NCBI RefSeq assembly: GCF_003075075.1
Contig: NZ_QCYM01000014.1
Coordinates: 62,001 to 126,000, forward strand
DNA from: Labrenzia sp. 011
GTDB lineage: Bacteria > Pseudomonadota > Alphaproteobacteria > Rhizobiales > Stappiaceae
Reading direction: 5' to 3'
Length of the DNA: 64,000 nt
The position numbers and the translations under genes were made by a program. Within the stretch, counting starts at the first letter, position 1; each line of letters begins with the position of its first letter. Below, one piece after another: positions 1 through 8,610 of this stretch. Below the pieces are notes generated by a model. That model did no database searches. It worked only from the letters and a program-made list of their open reading frames with translations, and was not told the DNA's origin.

Positions 1-789
1 GACGCGGGTCCTGAGCCGGGTCAGCGGGGTCTTGAGGTCGTGGGCGATATTGTCGGTCACATCCCTCATCGACTGCATGAGCAGTTCAATGCGCTCCAGC
101 ATGGCGTTGAGACTGACGGCCAGACGGTCGAATTCATCCTCGTTTCCGGCCAGCGACAGCCGTCTCGACAGGTCGCCGTTCATGATCGTGCGGGCGGTGG
201 CGGAGATCTCGTCGATACGCTTCATCACCCTGCGGCTGACGAACAGCCAGGTGATCGCCGCCATGATCACCACAAGGATCAGCCAGAGCCGGAGCCCGTT
301 GGCCAGAAGATTGGAAAACAGCAGCTGGTCGCCGAGATCCCGGCCCACGAGCAGACGGAACCCGCCACGCAGCTCGAATATGCGCACCATGGCCTGACGC
401 TCGATGTCTTCGGTATCCTGCCCGAGGCGCGTGTAGCGGACCCGGCGCAGCCCTCCGTCGGCCTCTTCCAGAACGACGGTCGGCAGGCGCGCGATGTTTC
501 CGGCCAGGGCATTGCCCGCGAAATCGACCAGCAGATAGAGGCTGGCGTCCGGGTGGCGGGAGCGGCGGTCGATGGTGTCCACCAGATCGCGCAGCCCTCC
601 CCTGACGTAGATGTCCGACAGCCCCTTCAGTTCCGCATCGACGGTCTGGACCACCTGTTCGGACATCAGCGTGTCGGTGCTGTTGGAGATATAAAACAGC
701 AGAAATCCCGACATCACCGTGAACACGGCAATATAGAGCAACGACAGCTTGAAAGCTGTCGTACGGGTGAACCTAGTTACCCGAGTCAC
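1..789 (-). CDS. Sensor histidine kinase, partial (C-terminus outside window)
   Basis: Membrane sensor kinase; only the N-terminal 263 codons lie in the window. The frame opens with GTG at 789, overlapping the end of the upstream response regulator by 17 bases, which indicates translational coupling. A hydrophobic segment near residues 14-32 (LSLLYIAVFTVMSGFLLFYI), a periplasmic region of about 130 residues, a second membrane segment (LWLILVVIMAAITWLFV) and a HAMP-like stretch are readable. The phospho-acceptor H-box (HDLKTPLTRLRTR) falls at the window edge. The order degP, regulator, kinase is the one I recall downstream of degP in many Hyphomicrobiales. The catalytic ATPase domain is not visible. 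The stimulus is unknown; envelope stress or metal is an inference from context. Confidence 0.9.
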   Translation of the reverse strand, partial: MTRVTRFTRTTAFKLSLLYIAVFTVMSGFLLFYISNSTDTLMSEQVVQTVDAELKGLSDIYVRGGLRDLVDTIDRRSRHPDASLYLLVDFAGNALAGNIARLPTVVLEEADGGLRRVRYTRLGQDTEDIERQAMVRIFELRGGFRLLVGRDLGDQLLFSNLLANGLRLWLILVVIMAAITWLFVSRRVMKRIDEISATARTIMNGDLSRRLSLAGNEDEFDRLAVSLNAMLERIELLMQSMRDVTDNIAHDLKTPLTRLRTRV

Positions 790-1459
790 GAATCGTGTAT
801 CCGGCGCCGCGAATCGTATGCAGGAGCGGTGTATCAAATCCCTTGTCGATCTTGCCGCGCAGCCGGGAGATGTGGACATCGATCACATTCGTCTGCGGAT
901 CGAAATGGTATTCCCAGACATTTTCCAACAGCATCGTGCGCGTGACCACCTGGCCCGCGTGCTGCATGAGATACTCCAGAAGGCGGAACTCGCGCGGCTG
1001 GAGGGGGATGTCGGTCTCCCCGCGCCGGCAGGAGCGGGTCATACGGTCGAGGCTCAGATCGCCGACCGTGTAGGTCGTCTCCACCTGATGGGCCGATTTC
1101 GGCCGGCGGGCCAGAGCCTCCACCCGGGCCTGCAGCTCGGTGAATGCGTAGGGTTTGGGAAGATAGTCGTCCCCTCCGGCCTGAAGGCCCTTTACCCGGT
1201 CATCGACCTGACCCAGCGCGGACAGAATCAGGGCCGGCGTATGGTTGTTCTCCCGGCGCAGTTCCCTGATGAGCGAAAGCCCGTCGAGCTTCGGCAGCAT
1301 CCGGTCGACGATGAGAATGTCGTAACTGCTGTCGATGGCCATCTGCAGCCCGGTCTGTCCGTCCGCCGCCTGATCGGCGGTATGGCCGAGTTCGCTCAGG
1401 CCCTTGACGAGATAGCCGGCAGCTTCGGGATCATCTTCAATGACAAGAATCCTCAACAT
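773..1459 (-). CDS. OmpR-family response regulator
   Basis: DNA-binding response regulator of 228 residues. The N-terminal receiver domain has the acidic pair in LVIEDD, the phospho-acceptor Asp in DILIVDRMLP near residue 52, and the conserved Lys in LPKPYAF. The C-terminal winged helix is of OmpR/PhoB type (LQPREFRLLEYL, and DVHISRLRGKID for the recognition region). Start: ATG at 1459 rather than GTG at 1465, because AAAAGG sits six to eight bases upstream of it and homologues begin MLRILVIEDD. It is followed by the overlapping kinase gene and preceded by degP, so it probably belongs to a degP-linked two-component unit. Confidence 0.92.
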   Translation of the reverse strand: MLRILVIEDDPEAAGYLVKGLSELGHTADQAADGQTGLQMAIDSSYDILIVDRMLPKLDGLSLIRELRRENNHTPALILSALGQVDDRVKGLQAGGDDYLPKPYAFTELQARVEALARRPKSAHQVETTYTVGDLSLDRMTRSCRRGETDIPLQPREFRLLEYLMQHAGQVVTRTMLLENVWEYHFDPQTNVIDVHISRLRGKIDKGFDTPLLHTIRGAGYTIRDSGN

Positions 1460-1498
1460 ACCCACCTTTTACTCTAAGTTGTGAACCAATAACAATGG

Positions 1499-1534
1499 CT
1501 GGCGGCGGCGAAGAATGTGATCCGCCGCCGCCAG
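1499..1534 (-). terminator. 12-bp perfect inverted repeat between degP and the response regulator
   Basis: CTGGCGGCGGCG at 1499-1510 is perfectly complementary to 1523-1534, with a 12-base loop. It lies about 110 bases downstream of degP and 40 upstream of the regulator start. On the minus strand it is followed by a weak, interrupted T-rich stretch (ATTGTTATTGG). It could be a partial terminator or attenuator reducing regulator expression relative to degP. Confidence 0.5.
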
Positions 1535-1555
1535 TCATGCGGGGTTCAGAGCCCC

Positions 1556-1610
1556 CTGGCAAGGACCGGCCCGTCGGGGTTCGGGGCAGAGGGCAGACCG
1601 GTCCTGCCAG
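1556..1610 (-). terminator. Second long stem just downstream of degP
   Basis: 1556-1569 pairs with 1598-1610 with a single bulged base (CTGGCAAGGACCGG against CCGGTCCTGCCAG), starting 35 bases after the degP stop. There is no T-run. It may act as an RNA 3'-end stabiliser or as part of a two-hairpin attenuator together with 1499-1534. Confidence 0.4.
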
Positions 1611-1644
1611 TCAGGTTACGGCTCCGGCGGGAGCCGGTTCCCGA

Positions 1645-3171
1645 TCAGGCGACGTTCATGGGAAGGGCCACGAACCGGGTCGTGTCATTGGTTTCGACCC
1701 GGAAGAGCACCGCCTTGCGGCCATCCTTGTCGGCCTTTTCAAGAGCCTCGAGAACATCCGAGGGGCTGTCGACCTTCATGCCGGCGACTTCCAGAATGGT
1801 ATCGCCGATGTTGAGGCCCTTTTCCGCAGCCGGGCTGTCCGGATCGATCTCGGCGATGACAACGCCATCCCCTTCAAGGCCGGCATCGGCCCTGGTGGTC
1901 AGTACGAGACCGAGCTCGTCCAGGCTGGTGCTGGTCTTTTCGGCCGGGGCGGCCGAGGCAACCTGTTCCTTTTCCTGAAGCCGGCCCAGTTTGACCGTCA
2001 CGTCCTTCTCCTTGCCGTCGCGCCAGACGGTGACATCGATCCTGGTGTCCGGGTCATAGGAGGCAATGATCTTCGAAAGCTCACGCGGTCCCTTCACGCT
2101 CCTGCCCTCGACAGCCAGGATGGTGTCGCCTGAGCGCAGGCCAGCCTTCTCGGCCGGGCTGTCTTCCTGGGCTTCCGCAACAATCGCACCGCGGGCCTCA
2201 TCGAGGCCGAGGCTTTCCGCGATGTCATCGGTGACGTTCTGGATCTGAACGCCCAGCCAGCCGCGAACAACGGTCCCGTCGTCCTTCAGCTCCATGATGA
2301 CATCCTGGGCGGTCGACGCCGGGATCGCGAAGGCGATGCCGACATTGCCCCCGGACGGCGAGAAGATTGCGGCGTTCACGCCGATGACTTCCCCGTGCAT
2401 GTTGAAGGCCGGACCGCCGGAGTTGCCGCGGTTCACCGGTGCGTCGATCTGGATGAAGTCGTCGTAGGGCCCGGCGCCGATATCACGGCCGCGCGCGGAG
2501 ACGATACCGGCGGTCACCGATCCGCCGAGGCCGAAGGGGTTGCCGATGGCCACGGTCCATTCGCCGACCTGCGGTGCTTCATCGGCGAAATCCACATAGG
2601 TGAACTCCTTGTCGCTATCCACCTTCAGCAATGCCAGATCCGTGCGCTTGTCGGCGCCGATCAGGGTCGCGGAATATTCCTTGCCGTCCTGGTCGATGAC
2701 CGTGAACTCGGTGCCCTTGTCAATCACGTGCTGGTTGGTGACGACATAACCGTCTTCGGAAATGAAGAAGCCGGAGCCCTGGGACATGCCGTATTGGCGC
2801 GGCGCACTGCGCTTCTTCTGTCCTTCTTCACCGCCACGGCCACCGAACTCGCGGAAAAACCGCTCAAACGGGTGCCCCTCTGGCAGTCCCTTGAAGAACT
2901 CACCGGGGCCGTCCGTGCCGCCGAAATTCATCATGCGCGGTTCCACGGCCTGTTTCACTTGAACGCTGACCACGGCCGGGCTGACCGTGCGCACGACCTC
3001 GGAGAAATCCGTCGGCGTCTGGGCGTCGACACGGACCGCATCCGCCAGCGCGAGCTGATTGGGGACAATGGTCTGCACGCTCATGACACCGGCGGCGCCG
3101 AGCACAACGGCTCCTGCCATCAGCCTGGCACGATGGGACCGCAAGAAAGAGACTGAGCCACGATTTTTCAT
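1645..3171 (-). CDS. degP: Periplasmic serine protease DegP/HtrA (Do family)
   Basis: Periplasmic quality-control protease of 508 residues, normal Do-family length. It has an N-terminal signal segment (LMAGAVVLGAAGVM), then a trypsin-like domain with His in NQHVIDKG, Asp in DKRTDLALLKV and nucleophile Ser in NRGNSGGPAF, then two PDZ domains (around GWLGVQIQNV and the C-terminal DELGLVLTTR region). The ATG at 3171 is preferred over the one at 3192 because GAGGAAG lies six bases upstream of it. It lies downstream of the cytochrome c maturation region and upstream of a two-component pair, a layout I recall for rhizobial degP. Confidence 0.96.
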   Translation of the reverse strand: MKNRGSVSFLRSHRARLMAGAVVLGAAGVMSVQTIVPNQLALADAVRVDAQTPTDFSEVVRTVSPAVVSVQVKQAVEPRMMNFGGTDGPGEFFKGLPEGHPFERFFREFGGRGGEEGQKKRSAPRQYGMSQGSGFFISEDGYVVTNQHVIDKGTEFTVIDQDGKEYSATLIGADKRTDLALLKVDSDKEFTYVDFADEAPQVGEWTVAIGNPFGLGGSVTAGIVSARGRDIGAGPYDDFIQIDAPVNRGNSGGPAFNMHGEVIGVNAAIFSPSGGNVGIAFAIPASTAQDVIMELKDDGTVVRGWLGVQIQNVTDDIAESLGLDEARGAIVAEAQEDSPAEKAGLRSGDTILAVEGRSVKGPRELSKIIASYDPDTRIDVTVWRDGKEKDVTVKLGRLQEKEQVASAAPAEKTSTSLDELGLVLTTRADAGLEGDGVVIAEIDPDSPAAEKGLNIGDTILEVAGMKVDSPSDVLEALEKADKDGRKAVLFRVETNDTTRFVALPMNVA

Positions 3172-3267
3172 ATTTGCTTCCTCTACCGACATTCGATTTG
3201 AAGGTCATTCTGAACGCGAGCGGGGATTCGCGCTTTCTGTTCGCAGAGGAAGGTAGGTTACCCAGCC

Positions 3268-3963
3268 TTACGGCGACCTGTCGGCCGTATTACAATTTCG
3301 TAAGGTGGTCGCGGGAGGTTCGGGAAACAGAATCGGATCGTCTCCCGCCTGCCATGCCGGCCATTTGTGCATGATCGCCCGGAAGCGGTCGGAAACCTCG
3401 AAGGCGCCCAGCCAGGTCTTCAGACCCGGCCAGCTCTCGGCTTCGAACCAGTCCCTGTCCGTGTTGGCGAACTGGCGCACGAAAGGCAGAATGGCGAAAT
3501 CGGCCAGCGAGGACCGCGCCCCGAACAACCAGGGGCCGGCTGTCAGCCGATCCTCGAGCTGACGCAGGAAGACGGACGCAAGAGCCCGCTCCTCCTCCCG
3601 GTCCGCATCCGGATAACGGGTATCATATTTGTAGCGGTCGAGATGGTGTTTGAAGGGGCCGTCGCAGATCCCGATCAGATCCGACATTCCCGTCCTGTCG
3701 CCTCCTTCCGGCAGGAGCCATCCTTCGGGGTCGTTGTCCCCGAGCGCCCAGAGCATGATGTCCAGGCTTTCGTCCAGAACCCTCTCCCCGTCCCTGAGGC
3801 AGGGAACCGTTGCGGTAGGAGAGGTTGCCAGGAATTCCGGTGCCTTGTCCCGCAGAAGGACTTCACGCAGCTCGACCGTCCGGCCGCTGCAGGCAATCGC
3901 CAGCCTTGCCCGCATGGCGTAGGGGCAGCGGCGAAAGGAATAGAGGATCGGATACTCGGACAT
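3268..3963 (-). CDS. Glutathione S-transferase family protein
   Basis: Cytosolic GST-like protein of 231 residues. The N-terminal thioredoxin-fold domain starts MSEYPILYSFRRCPYAMRAR with one active-site-like Cys (CPYA, not CxxC). The cis-Pro segment TATVPCL and the glutathione gamma-glutamyl contact region LDESLDIM follow; the C-terminal part is the alpha-helical domain (GARSSLADFAILPFVRQF). The frame is open 29 codons further upstream, but the family-like N-terminus begins at the ATG at 3963. The gene sits between degP and the divergent DUF2336 genes. Substrate is unknown. Confidence 0.85.
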   Translation of the reverse strand: MSEYPILYSFRRCPYAMRARLAIACSGRTVELREVLLRDKAPEFLATSPTATVPCLRDGERVLDESLDIMLWALGDNDPEGWLLPEGGDRTGMSDLIGICDGPFKHHLDRYKYDTRYPDADREEERALASVFLRQLEDRLTAGPWLFGARSSLADFAILPFVRQFANTDRDWFEAESWPGLKTWLGAFEVSDRFRAIMHKWPAWQAGDDPILFPEPPATTLRNCNTADRSP

Positions 3964-4140
3964 ACCCGTTCCATGACCCACGGCGGCATTTCCGTCAACG
4001 GTCTCCCTCGCCCGGAAAGGCACTGCAGCACCATCCGGGATGCGCCCCAATCAATCATAGGTAGTTTTGTCTAGTCATTTCCCCTCCCTTTACAGCTTAT
4101 AAAGAAAATCTTGTGAAACTTACGGTGATAGGGTGTCACA

Positions 4141-5139
4141 ATGACCAATTCGCTTGTCCAACTTGCGAGGGAAAGTTCCTCGAAGAAAAAGCATCAGCTT
4201 GCCGAGCATGTTGCGGACCTGCTCGCAGCAAGGGCGGATGACGGCACCTCCGAGGAAGCCGTACTTCTCAACGACATGCTGGAAGGCGTTTACAGCTCTC
4301 TTGAACCGGACACACGCCGGCAGATGTCCGAGCGCCTCGCTGATGTCGATGCAACGTCTTCCCGGCTGGCCGCCACGATCGCGGCGGACGACCTTCCTGT
4401 CGCCCAGGCCGTCCTCGAGCGTTCCCGATCACTCACGGAAACGGATCTTCTGAACATCGCCGAAACCAAGGGCCAGGGACACCTTCTGGCCATGGCCAAA
4501 CGCGATCATGTCAGCAAGGACCTGAGCAAATTCATGCTCAAACGCGGCGACAAGGAGGTCAGGCATACTCTTGCCGCCAATCTGGGCGCCGATATCACAA
4601 TGGCCGAGTTCGAGGCCCTGGTTAAGGACATGCCCCGGCAGCTCGGTGATCGCATCCGGCATCTGCGCAAATCCAACGAAGAGGTGCTTGAGGACCTTTT
4701 CAAGGACGATGGCGAAGTCGCCGCCGGTTCCGAGCTGACAAGGCGGCCGGCCAAGATCGGTCCGAAGGCCTGGCTGATGGGAATCCAGATGGGCAGGACC
4801 ACCTTGAACAAGGCGGTCTATCAGCTGGCCGTGGAACACAATCTTCTGGACGCGGTCGCGCTTTTGTCCTTCTTCTCCGCCCTGGACATGAAATACGTCC
4901 ACAAGCTCATGATCCGCTACGACAGCACCGGAATCGCCACGGTCTGCAGGGCCACGGGCATCGGCGCGAAGGAGTTCCAGGCGATCTGCAAGGAACGCTG
5001 CAAACATCTGAAATTTCCCGAAAGCACCGGAAGCAAGTGGCTCACCAATTACCACATGCTTGACGAGACGGATGCCAGGCGGCTGCTGGCCCTAATGAAG
5101 ATCAGGCTGAAAACGGTCAGGCGGCAACAGGCGGCCTAA
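4141..5139 (+). CDS. DUF2336 domain protein (first of a tandem pair)
   Basis: Uncharacterised all-helical protein of 332 residues matching what I know of the DUF2336 family, HEAT-like repeat proteins common in Alphaproteobacteria and sometimes linked to signalling. No signal peptide or membrane segment. It starts MTNSLVQLAR directly after a short AT-rich leader. It shares the same architecture with the next gene: an N-terminal xLxxLAxESS..KxHQL block, a central DxLxxAxTxGQGHLLAxxKR block, and a C-terminal KYVxxxMxRYDxxG block. The pair appears to be a tandem duplication. Function unknown. Confidence 0.85.
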   Translation: MTNSLVQLARESSSKKKHQLAEHVADLLAARADDGTSEEAVLLNDMLEGVYSSLEPDTRRQMSERLADVDATSSRLAATIAADDLPVAQAVLERSRSLTETDLLNIAETKGQGHLLAMAKRDHVSKDLSKFMLKRGDKEVRHTLAANLGADITMAEFEALVKDMPRQLGDRIRHLRKSNEEVLEDLFKDDGEVAAGSELTRRPAKIGPKAWLMGIQMGRTTLNKAVYQLAVEHNLLDAVALLSFFSALDMKYVHKLMIRYDSTGIATVCRATGIGAKEFQAICKERCKHLKFPESTGSKWLTNYHMLDETDARRLLALMKIRLKTVRRQQAA

Positions 5140-5598
5140 CCGCGCGCCAACGTCAACGCCCTTCCCGCACCCTTCCTGGAACCGATTTCCCTTTCCGTCC
5201 ACTTGAGTTCCCCTCGCCCAGGGCGTTTCCGAGAGGCGATGAACGGGCGACAGGCTCCGGTCTTTTGCGGCTCATCACGCAGCCCCCCTGCGTTTTCACC
5301 GGCAGCCCCCTCCGCCCGAAACTTGCGCCTCTTGTGAAGGACGGAATCAAATCGCCGGCCGACACAGTATCCATTACTTCACACAGGACACGGAAGTGTT
5401 TCTACGTAGATATTTTCAACAATAAGAAACCTAATTCATCTGATAAATCTACGAACATATATACGCCTTCCGTTCACGGTAATTTTTATCAGTAAATATA
5501 ATTAGTACTTTCAGATAATCGAAACATTCATTTCTTGTTTTATCTTGTTGTAAACTTATGATCGATAATCATATCGCAAGAAAACCGGATGACCAATC
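5140..5598. other. 459-base intergenic region with an AT-rich promoter segment
   Basis: The first half (5140-5380) has the local high GC and no convincing coding sequence. From about 5390 to 5590 the sequence is strikingly AT-rich compared with the genes around it, and ends at the start of the second DUF2336 gene. It most likely holds that gene's promoter; no operator could be defined by eye. Confidence 0.5.
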
Positions 5599-6684
5599 AT
5601 GATCACCAAACTTCTCAGTCTTGCTCAGGAAAGTTCCGCGGAAAAGCGGCATCAGCTGGTTGACCATGTCACGCGCCTGTTCGTATTGGGCGCGGACAGG
5701 TGCCAGGCGGAAGAGATCGCGATTTTCAACTCGGTGCTGGAAAGCATGCTTCCGACGATAGAGCCTGCCCAGAAAAAGGAAATCGCGGAAAAACTGGCTC
5801 CGGTCAACGGCACCTCACAGCAGCTTGCCAATGAGCTCGGTCGCGAGGAAATCGCGATCGCCCGGCCCATGCTCACCTCCTCGGAGGCCCTGGATGACGG
5901 CGATATTCTCACACTCGCGAAAACGATGGGCCAGGGACATCTTCTTGCCATTTCCAAGCGCCGGCGACTGGAATCACGGGTGACCGACGTCCTTCTGGAA
6001 CGCGGGGAAACCCCGGTCAAGCAGTCAGTCGCCGCGAACTCTGGTGCTGAGTTTTCCACCTGGGGTGCCCGGCTGCTGATCAAGCTGGCAGAGAGGGACG
6101 ACACGATCCGTGACGCGATGATGGAGCGTTCTGACATCACGGAAGACGATTACGACAAACTGATCGGTCTGATGCCGGAACCGCAGCAGGTCAGGATCCG
6201 TGCGCTGCGCGAGGAAAACGAAGCGCTCCTGCACGACCTTTTCCGCAAGGCCAGCAAGGTCGTCACCAGCACCAAACTGGAGCGCAAGGCGACGCGCATC
6301 TGCGCGAAAGTCACCTTGAAGGAAATTCGTGCCGGACAGCGCTCTCTGGGCAAGGCGATCACCCAGCTTGCGCTGTCCAACAATCTGTTCGACATCAGTT
6401 TCCTGCTCGCCGAGATGGCCGGCGTGGAGCAGAAATACGTGACAAATGTCATGCTCCGCTACGACGCCATGGGCGTTTCGATCCTGTGCCGTGCACTGGG
6501 AATCGAGGACGGCGAATATTCCTCATTGTGCCGGGCACGCGCCAACCTCAGCAAACAGCCGCAATCGACGCTGGACAAATGGGCGGCCGACTACGAGGCA
6601 CTTTCGGACAAGGATGCCCGCCGTCTGCTCTCGTTCACGAAGATCCGGCTCGGCACGTTTCAAAAAGAGTCCCCCGAGGTATAG
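5599..6684 (+). CDS. DUF2336 domain protein (second of a tandem pair)
   Basis: Paralogue of the preceding gene, 361 residues, all-helical and without a signal peptide. Conserved blocks include LAQESSAEKRHQL at the N-terminus, LAKTMGQGHLLAISKRR in the middle and KYVTNVMLRYDAMG near the C-terminus. It carries about 30 extra central residues (around STWGARLLIKLAERDD) absent from its neighbour. Another ATG ten bases upstream is out of frame. Its stop is only 14 bases from the convergent hydrolase-OsmC gene. Role unknown; DUF2336 membership is from recall. Confidence 0.85.
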   Translation: MITKLLSLAQESSAEKRHQLVDHVTRLFVLGADRCQAEEIAIFNSVLESMLPTIEPAQKKEIAEKLAPVNGTSQQLANELGREEIAIARPMLTSSEALDDGDILTLAKTMGQGHLLAISKRRRLESRVTDVLLERGETPVKQSVAANSGAEFSTWGARLLIKLAERDDTIRDAMMERSDITEDDYDKLIGLMPEPQQVRIRALREENEALLHDLFRKASKVVTSTKLERKATRICAKVTLKEIRAGQRSLGKAITQLALSNNLFDISFLLAEMAGVEQKYVTNVMLRYDAMGVSILCRALGIEDGEYSSLCRARANLSKQPQSTLDKWAADYEALSDKDARRLLSFTKIRLGTFQKESPEV

Positions 6685-6698
6685 CGCGACGCCGGTCC

Positions 6699-7940
6699 TC
6701 AGGCCTTTTTCGTGACCTCGCGCGTCACGACCGCCGCTCCGGCCTCCAGCGTCTTGTGAACCGGGCACTTGTCGGCGATTTCCAACATGCGCTTGCGGGT
6801 GGCGTCATCCAGATCGCCTTCCAGGGAAATCAACCGTTCGAACCTGTCGATCCTTCCGCCACGCGCCCTGTCCTCCTGCGAACAGTCCTCGCAGTCCGCG
6901 GCATGCACCTTGCCGTGCAGGATGCGGGTTCCGATCCGGCCCACTTCGATGCCCTTCCTGTCGGCATACATGCGCAGCGTCATGACCGTGCAGGCTCCCA
7001 GCGCGGCCGACAGATAGCCGTAAGGTGACGGTCCGCTGTCCAGACCACCGACAGCCACGGGCTCGTCGGCCAGCAGCGTGTGCGCTCCGCTCGATACCGT
7101 GACCTGATATTTTCCCAGACCGGTTTCCGCAACGTCCACGCCGTCATCCACCTCATCGGCGGTCTTCTCCGTGCCCTTGTCGAGATATCGTCCGGCCCAG
7201 GCGGCGATCACCCTGGCCGCATAGGCGGCATCCTTTTCCTCAGACAGAAGGTGGTCGGCCGTGTCCAGCGAGACAAAGCTCTTCGGGTGCCGGGCGGCAA
7301 CAAAGATATTGGTGGCATTGTCGATGCCGACCGTCTCGTCCAGCGGCGCATGCATGACCAGCAGGGCCTTGTGGAGTTCCGCGGTCTTTTCCCGGACCGA
7401 CTGCGCCTGCAGGTCGTCCAGAAACTCGCTGCGGATCGTGAACCGGCGGCCGGCAAGCGTGACCTCCCCCGCCCCCTTCTCGCGGATCTCGTCAATGGAC
7501 CCGTGGAAATTGTGCAGCACATGATCGGCGTCGGACGGGGCCCCGATCGTCACCACGGCCCGCGCTTCGGGAATATCGCCCGCCACCGCGAGCATCGCCG
7601 CGCCGCCGAGGGAATGGCCGATCAGGAGCTGCGGGGCCTGATGGTTCTTGCGGAGATAGTCGGCAGCCAGCTTCAGGTCCTCGACATTGGAGGAAAAGCC
7701 CGTGGAGGAAAAGTCGCCGCCGCTGCCGCCAAGCCCGGTGAAATCGAAGCGCAGCACCGCGATCCCCTGTGCGCTGAGCGCCGAAGCGATGTGGCGGGCG
7801 GCAACGATATCCTTGGAACAGGTAAAACAATGCGCAAAGAGCGCGAAGGCCGTGACCCTGCCGGCCGGAAGATCCAGCCGCGCCGCAAGCCGTGCGCCAT
7901 GCGCACCATCGAATTCCAGTTTCAGCGGACGGTTTGCCAT
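6699..7940 (-). CDS. Bifunctional alpha/beta hydrolase-OsmC family protein
   Basis: Two-domain fusion of 413 residues. The first ~250 residues are an alpha/beta hydrolase with nucleophile Ser in LIGHSLGGAAM, an oxyanion-region HCF, and candidate acid and base residues in HAPLDETVG and DTADHLL. After a linker (KTADEVDDGVDV), residues ~275-413 form an OsmC/Ohr-type domain with the two redox Cys in GACTVMTLRMYA and ADKCPVHKTL. OsmC proteins reduce organic hydroperoxides; the hydrolase may supply or act on an esterified substrate. The fusion is a known but uncommon architecture. It is followed downstream by the 3' end of the convergent DUF2336 gene. Confidence 0.9.
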   Translation of the reverse strand: MANRPLKLEFDGAHGARLAARLDLPAGRVTAFALFAHCFTCSKDIVAARHIASALSAQGIAVLRFDFTGLGGSGGDFSSTGFSSNVEDLKLAADYLRKNHQAPQLLIGHSLGGAAMLAVAGDIPEARAVVTIGAPSDADHVLHNFHGSIDEIREKGAGEVTLAGRRFTIRSEFLDDLQAQSVREKTAELHKALLVMHAPLDETVGIDNATNIFVAARHPKSFVSLDTADHLLSEEKDAAYAARVIAAWAGRYLDKGTEKTADEVDDGVDVAETGLGKYQVTVSSGAHTLLADEPVAVGGLDSGPSPYGYLSAALGACTVMTLRMYADRKGIEVGRIGTRILHGKVHAADCEDCSQEDRARGGRIDRFERLISLEGDLDDATRKRMLEIADKCPVHKTLEAGAAVVTREVTKKA

Positions 7941-8118
7941 TCATGGGCCTCCTGGATGCCTTGATACCTTTGAAGCGGCCAACTTGCGGACGCGCAAGCG
8001 ACCCCGAGCGGACATGCGTTGACCTCGCAGCCCATGAGGTAAACATGCCCCCGTGCCATGCAAGTCACAACTCGGTACAAGATCGTGAAGGGGCCGGGCC
8101 GTCAGGCAGGCTGCCGGC

Positions 8119-8604
8119 CTAGTCCTTGCCGTCCAGCAGTGCCTGCAGCCTGCGCTCTTCTTCCTCGGAAAGCTGCGCCTCCGGTCCGTCAGCAGGCTGC
8201 CCCGCTCTTGCTCGACGCTTGCGCATGGCGAGCCCGATCGCGAACAGGCCGGCGACCAGCGCGACAGGGCCGGCAGCCCACAGGGCCAGCGTGTGCCAGG
8301 CGAATCTGGGTTTCAGCAGGACGAACTCGCCATAGCGGGACACAAGATAGTCGATCACCTGGGCGTCGCTGTCGCCCGCCAGAAGCCGCTCGCGGACCAG
8401 GATGCGCAGATCCCTGGCAAGCGGCGCGTCGCTGTCGTCGATGGACTGGTTCTGGCACACCATGCAGCGCAATTCGGCGGACAGGTTCCGCGCCCGCGTC
8501 TCAAGGACCGGATCGTCGAGGATCTCGTCTGGGGCCACGGCCTGCGCAGGCCCCGCCAACAGGCAGAAGCACAGGAAAAGGCTGGTGAGAAGGGAGCGGA
8601 TCAT
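8119..8604 (-). CDS. ccmH: Cytochrome c-type biogenesis protein CcmH (CycL)
   Basis: Membrane-anchored thiol-disulfide protein of System I cytochrome c maturation, acting on the apocytochrome CxxCH thiols in the periplasm. 161 residues: signal sequence ([18 protein letters not shown]), the redox motif [10 protein letters not shown], a helical region ([29 protein letters not shown]), a C-terminal membrane helix ([20 protein letters not shown]) and an acidic tail. It is the last gene of ccmIEFH, six bases after ccmF. Confidence 0.95.
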   Translation of the reverse strand: MIRSLLTSLFLCFCLLAGPAQAVAPDEILDDPVLETRARNLSAELRCMVCQNQSIDDSDAPLARDLRILVRERLLAGDSDAQVIDYLVSRYGEFVLLKPRFAWHTLALWAAGPVALVAGLFAIGLAMRKRRARAGQPADGPEAQLSEEEERRLQALLDGKD

Positions 8605-8610
8605 CGCATG

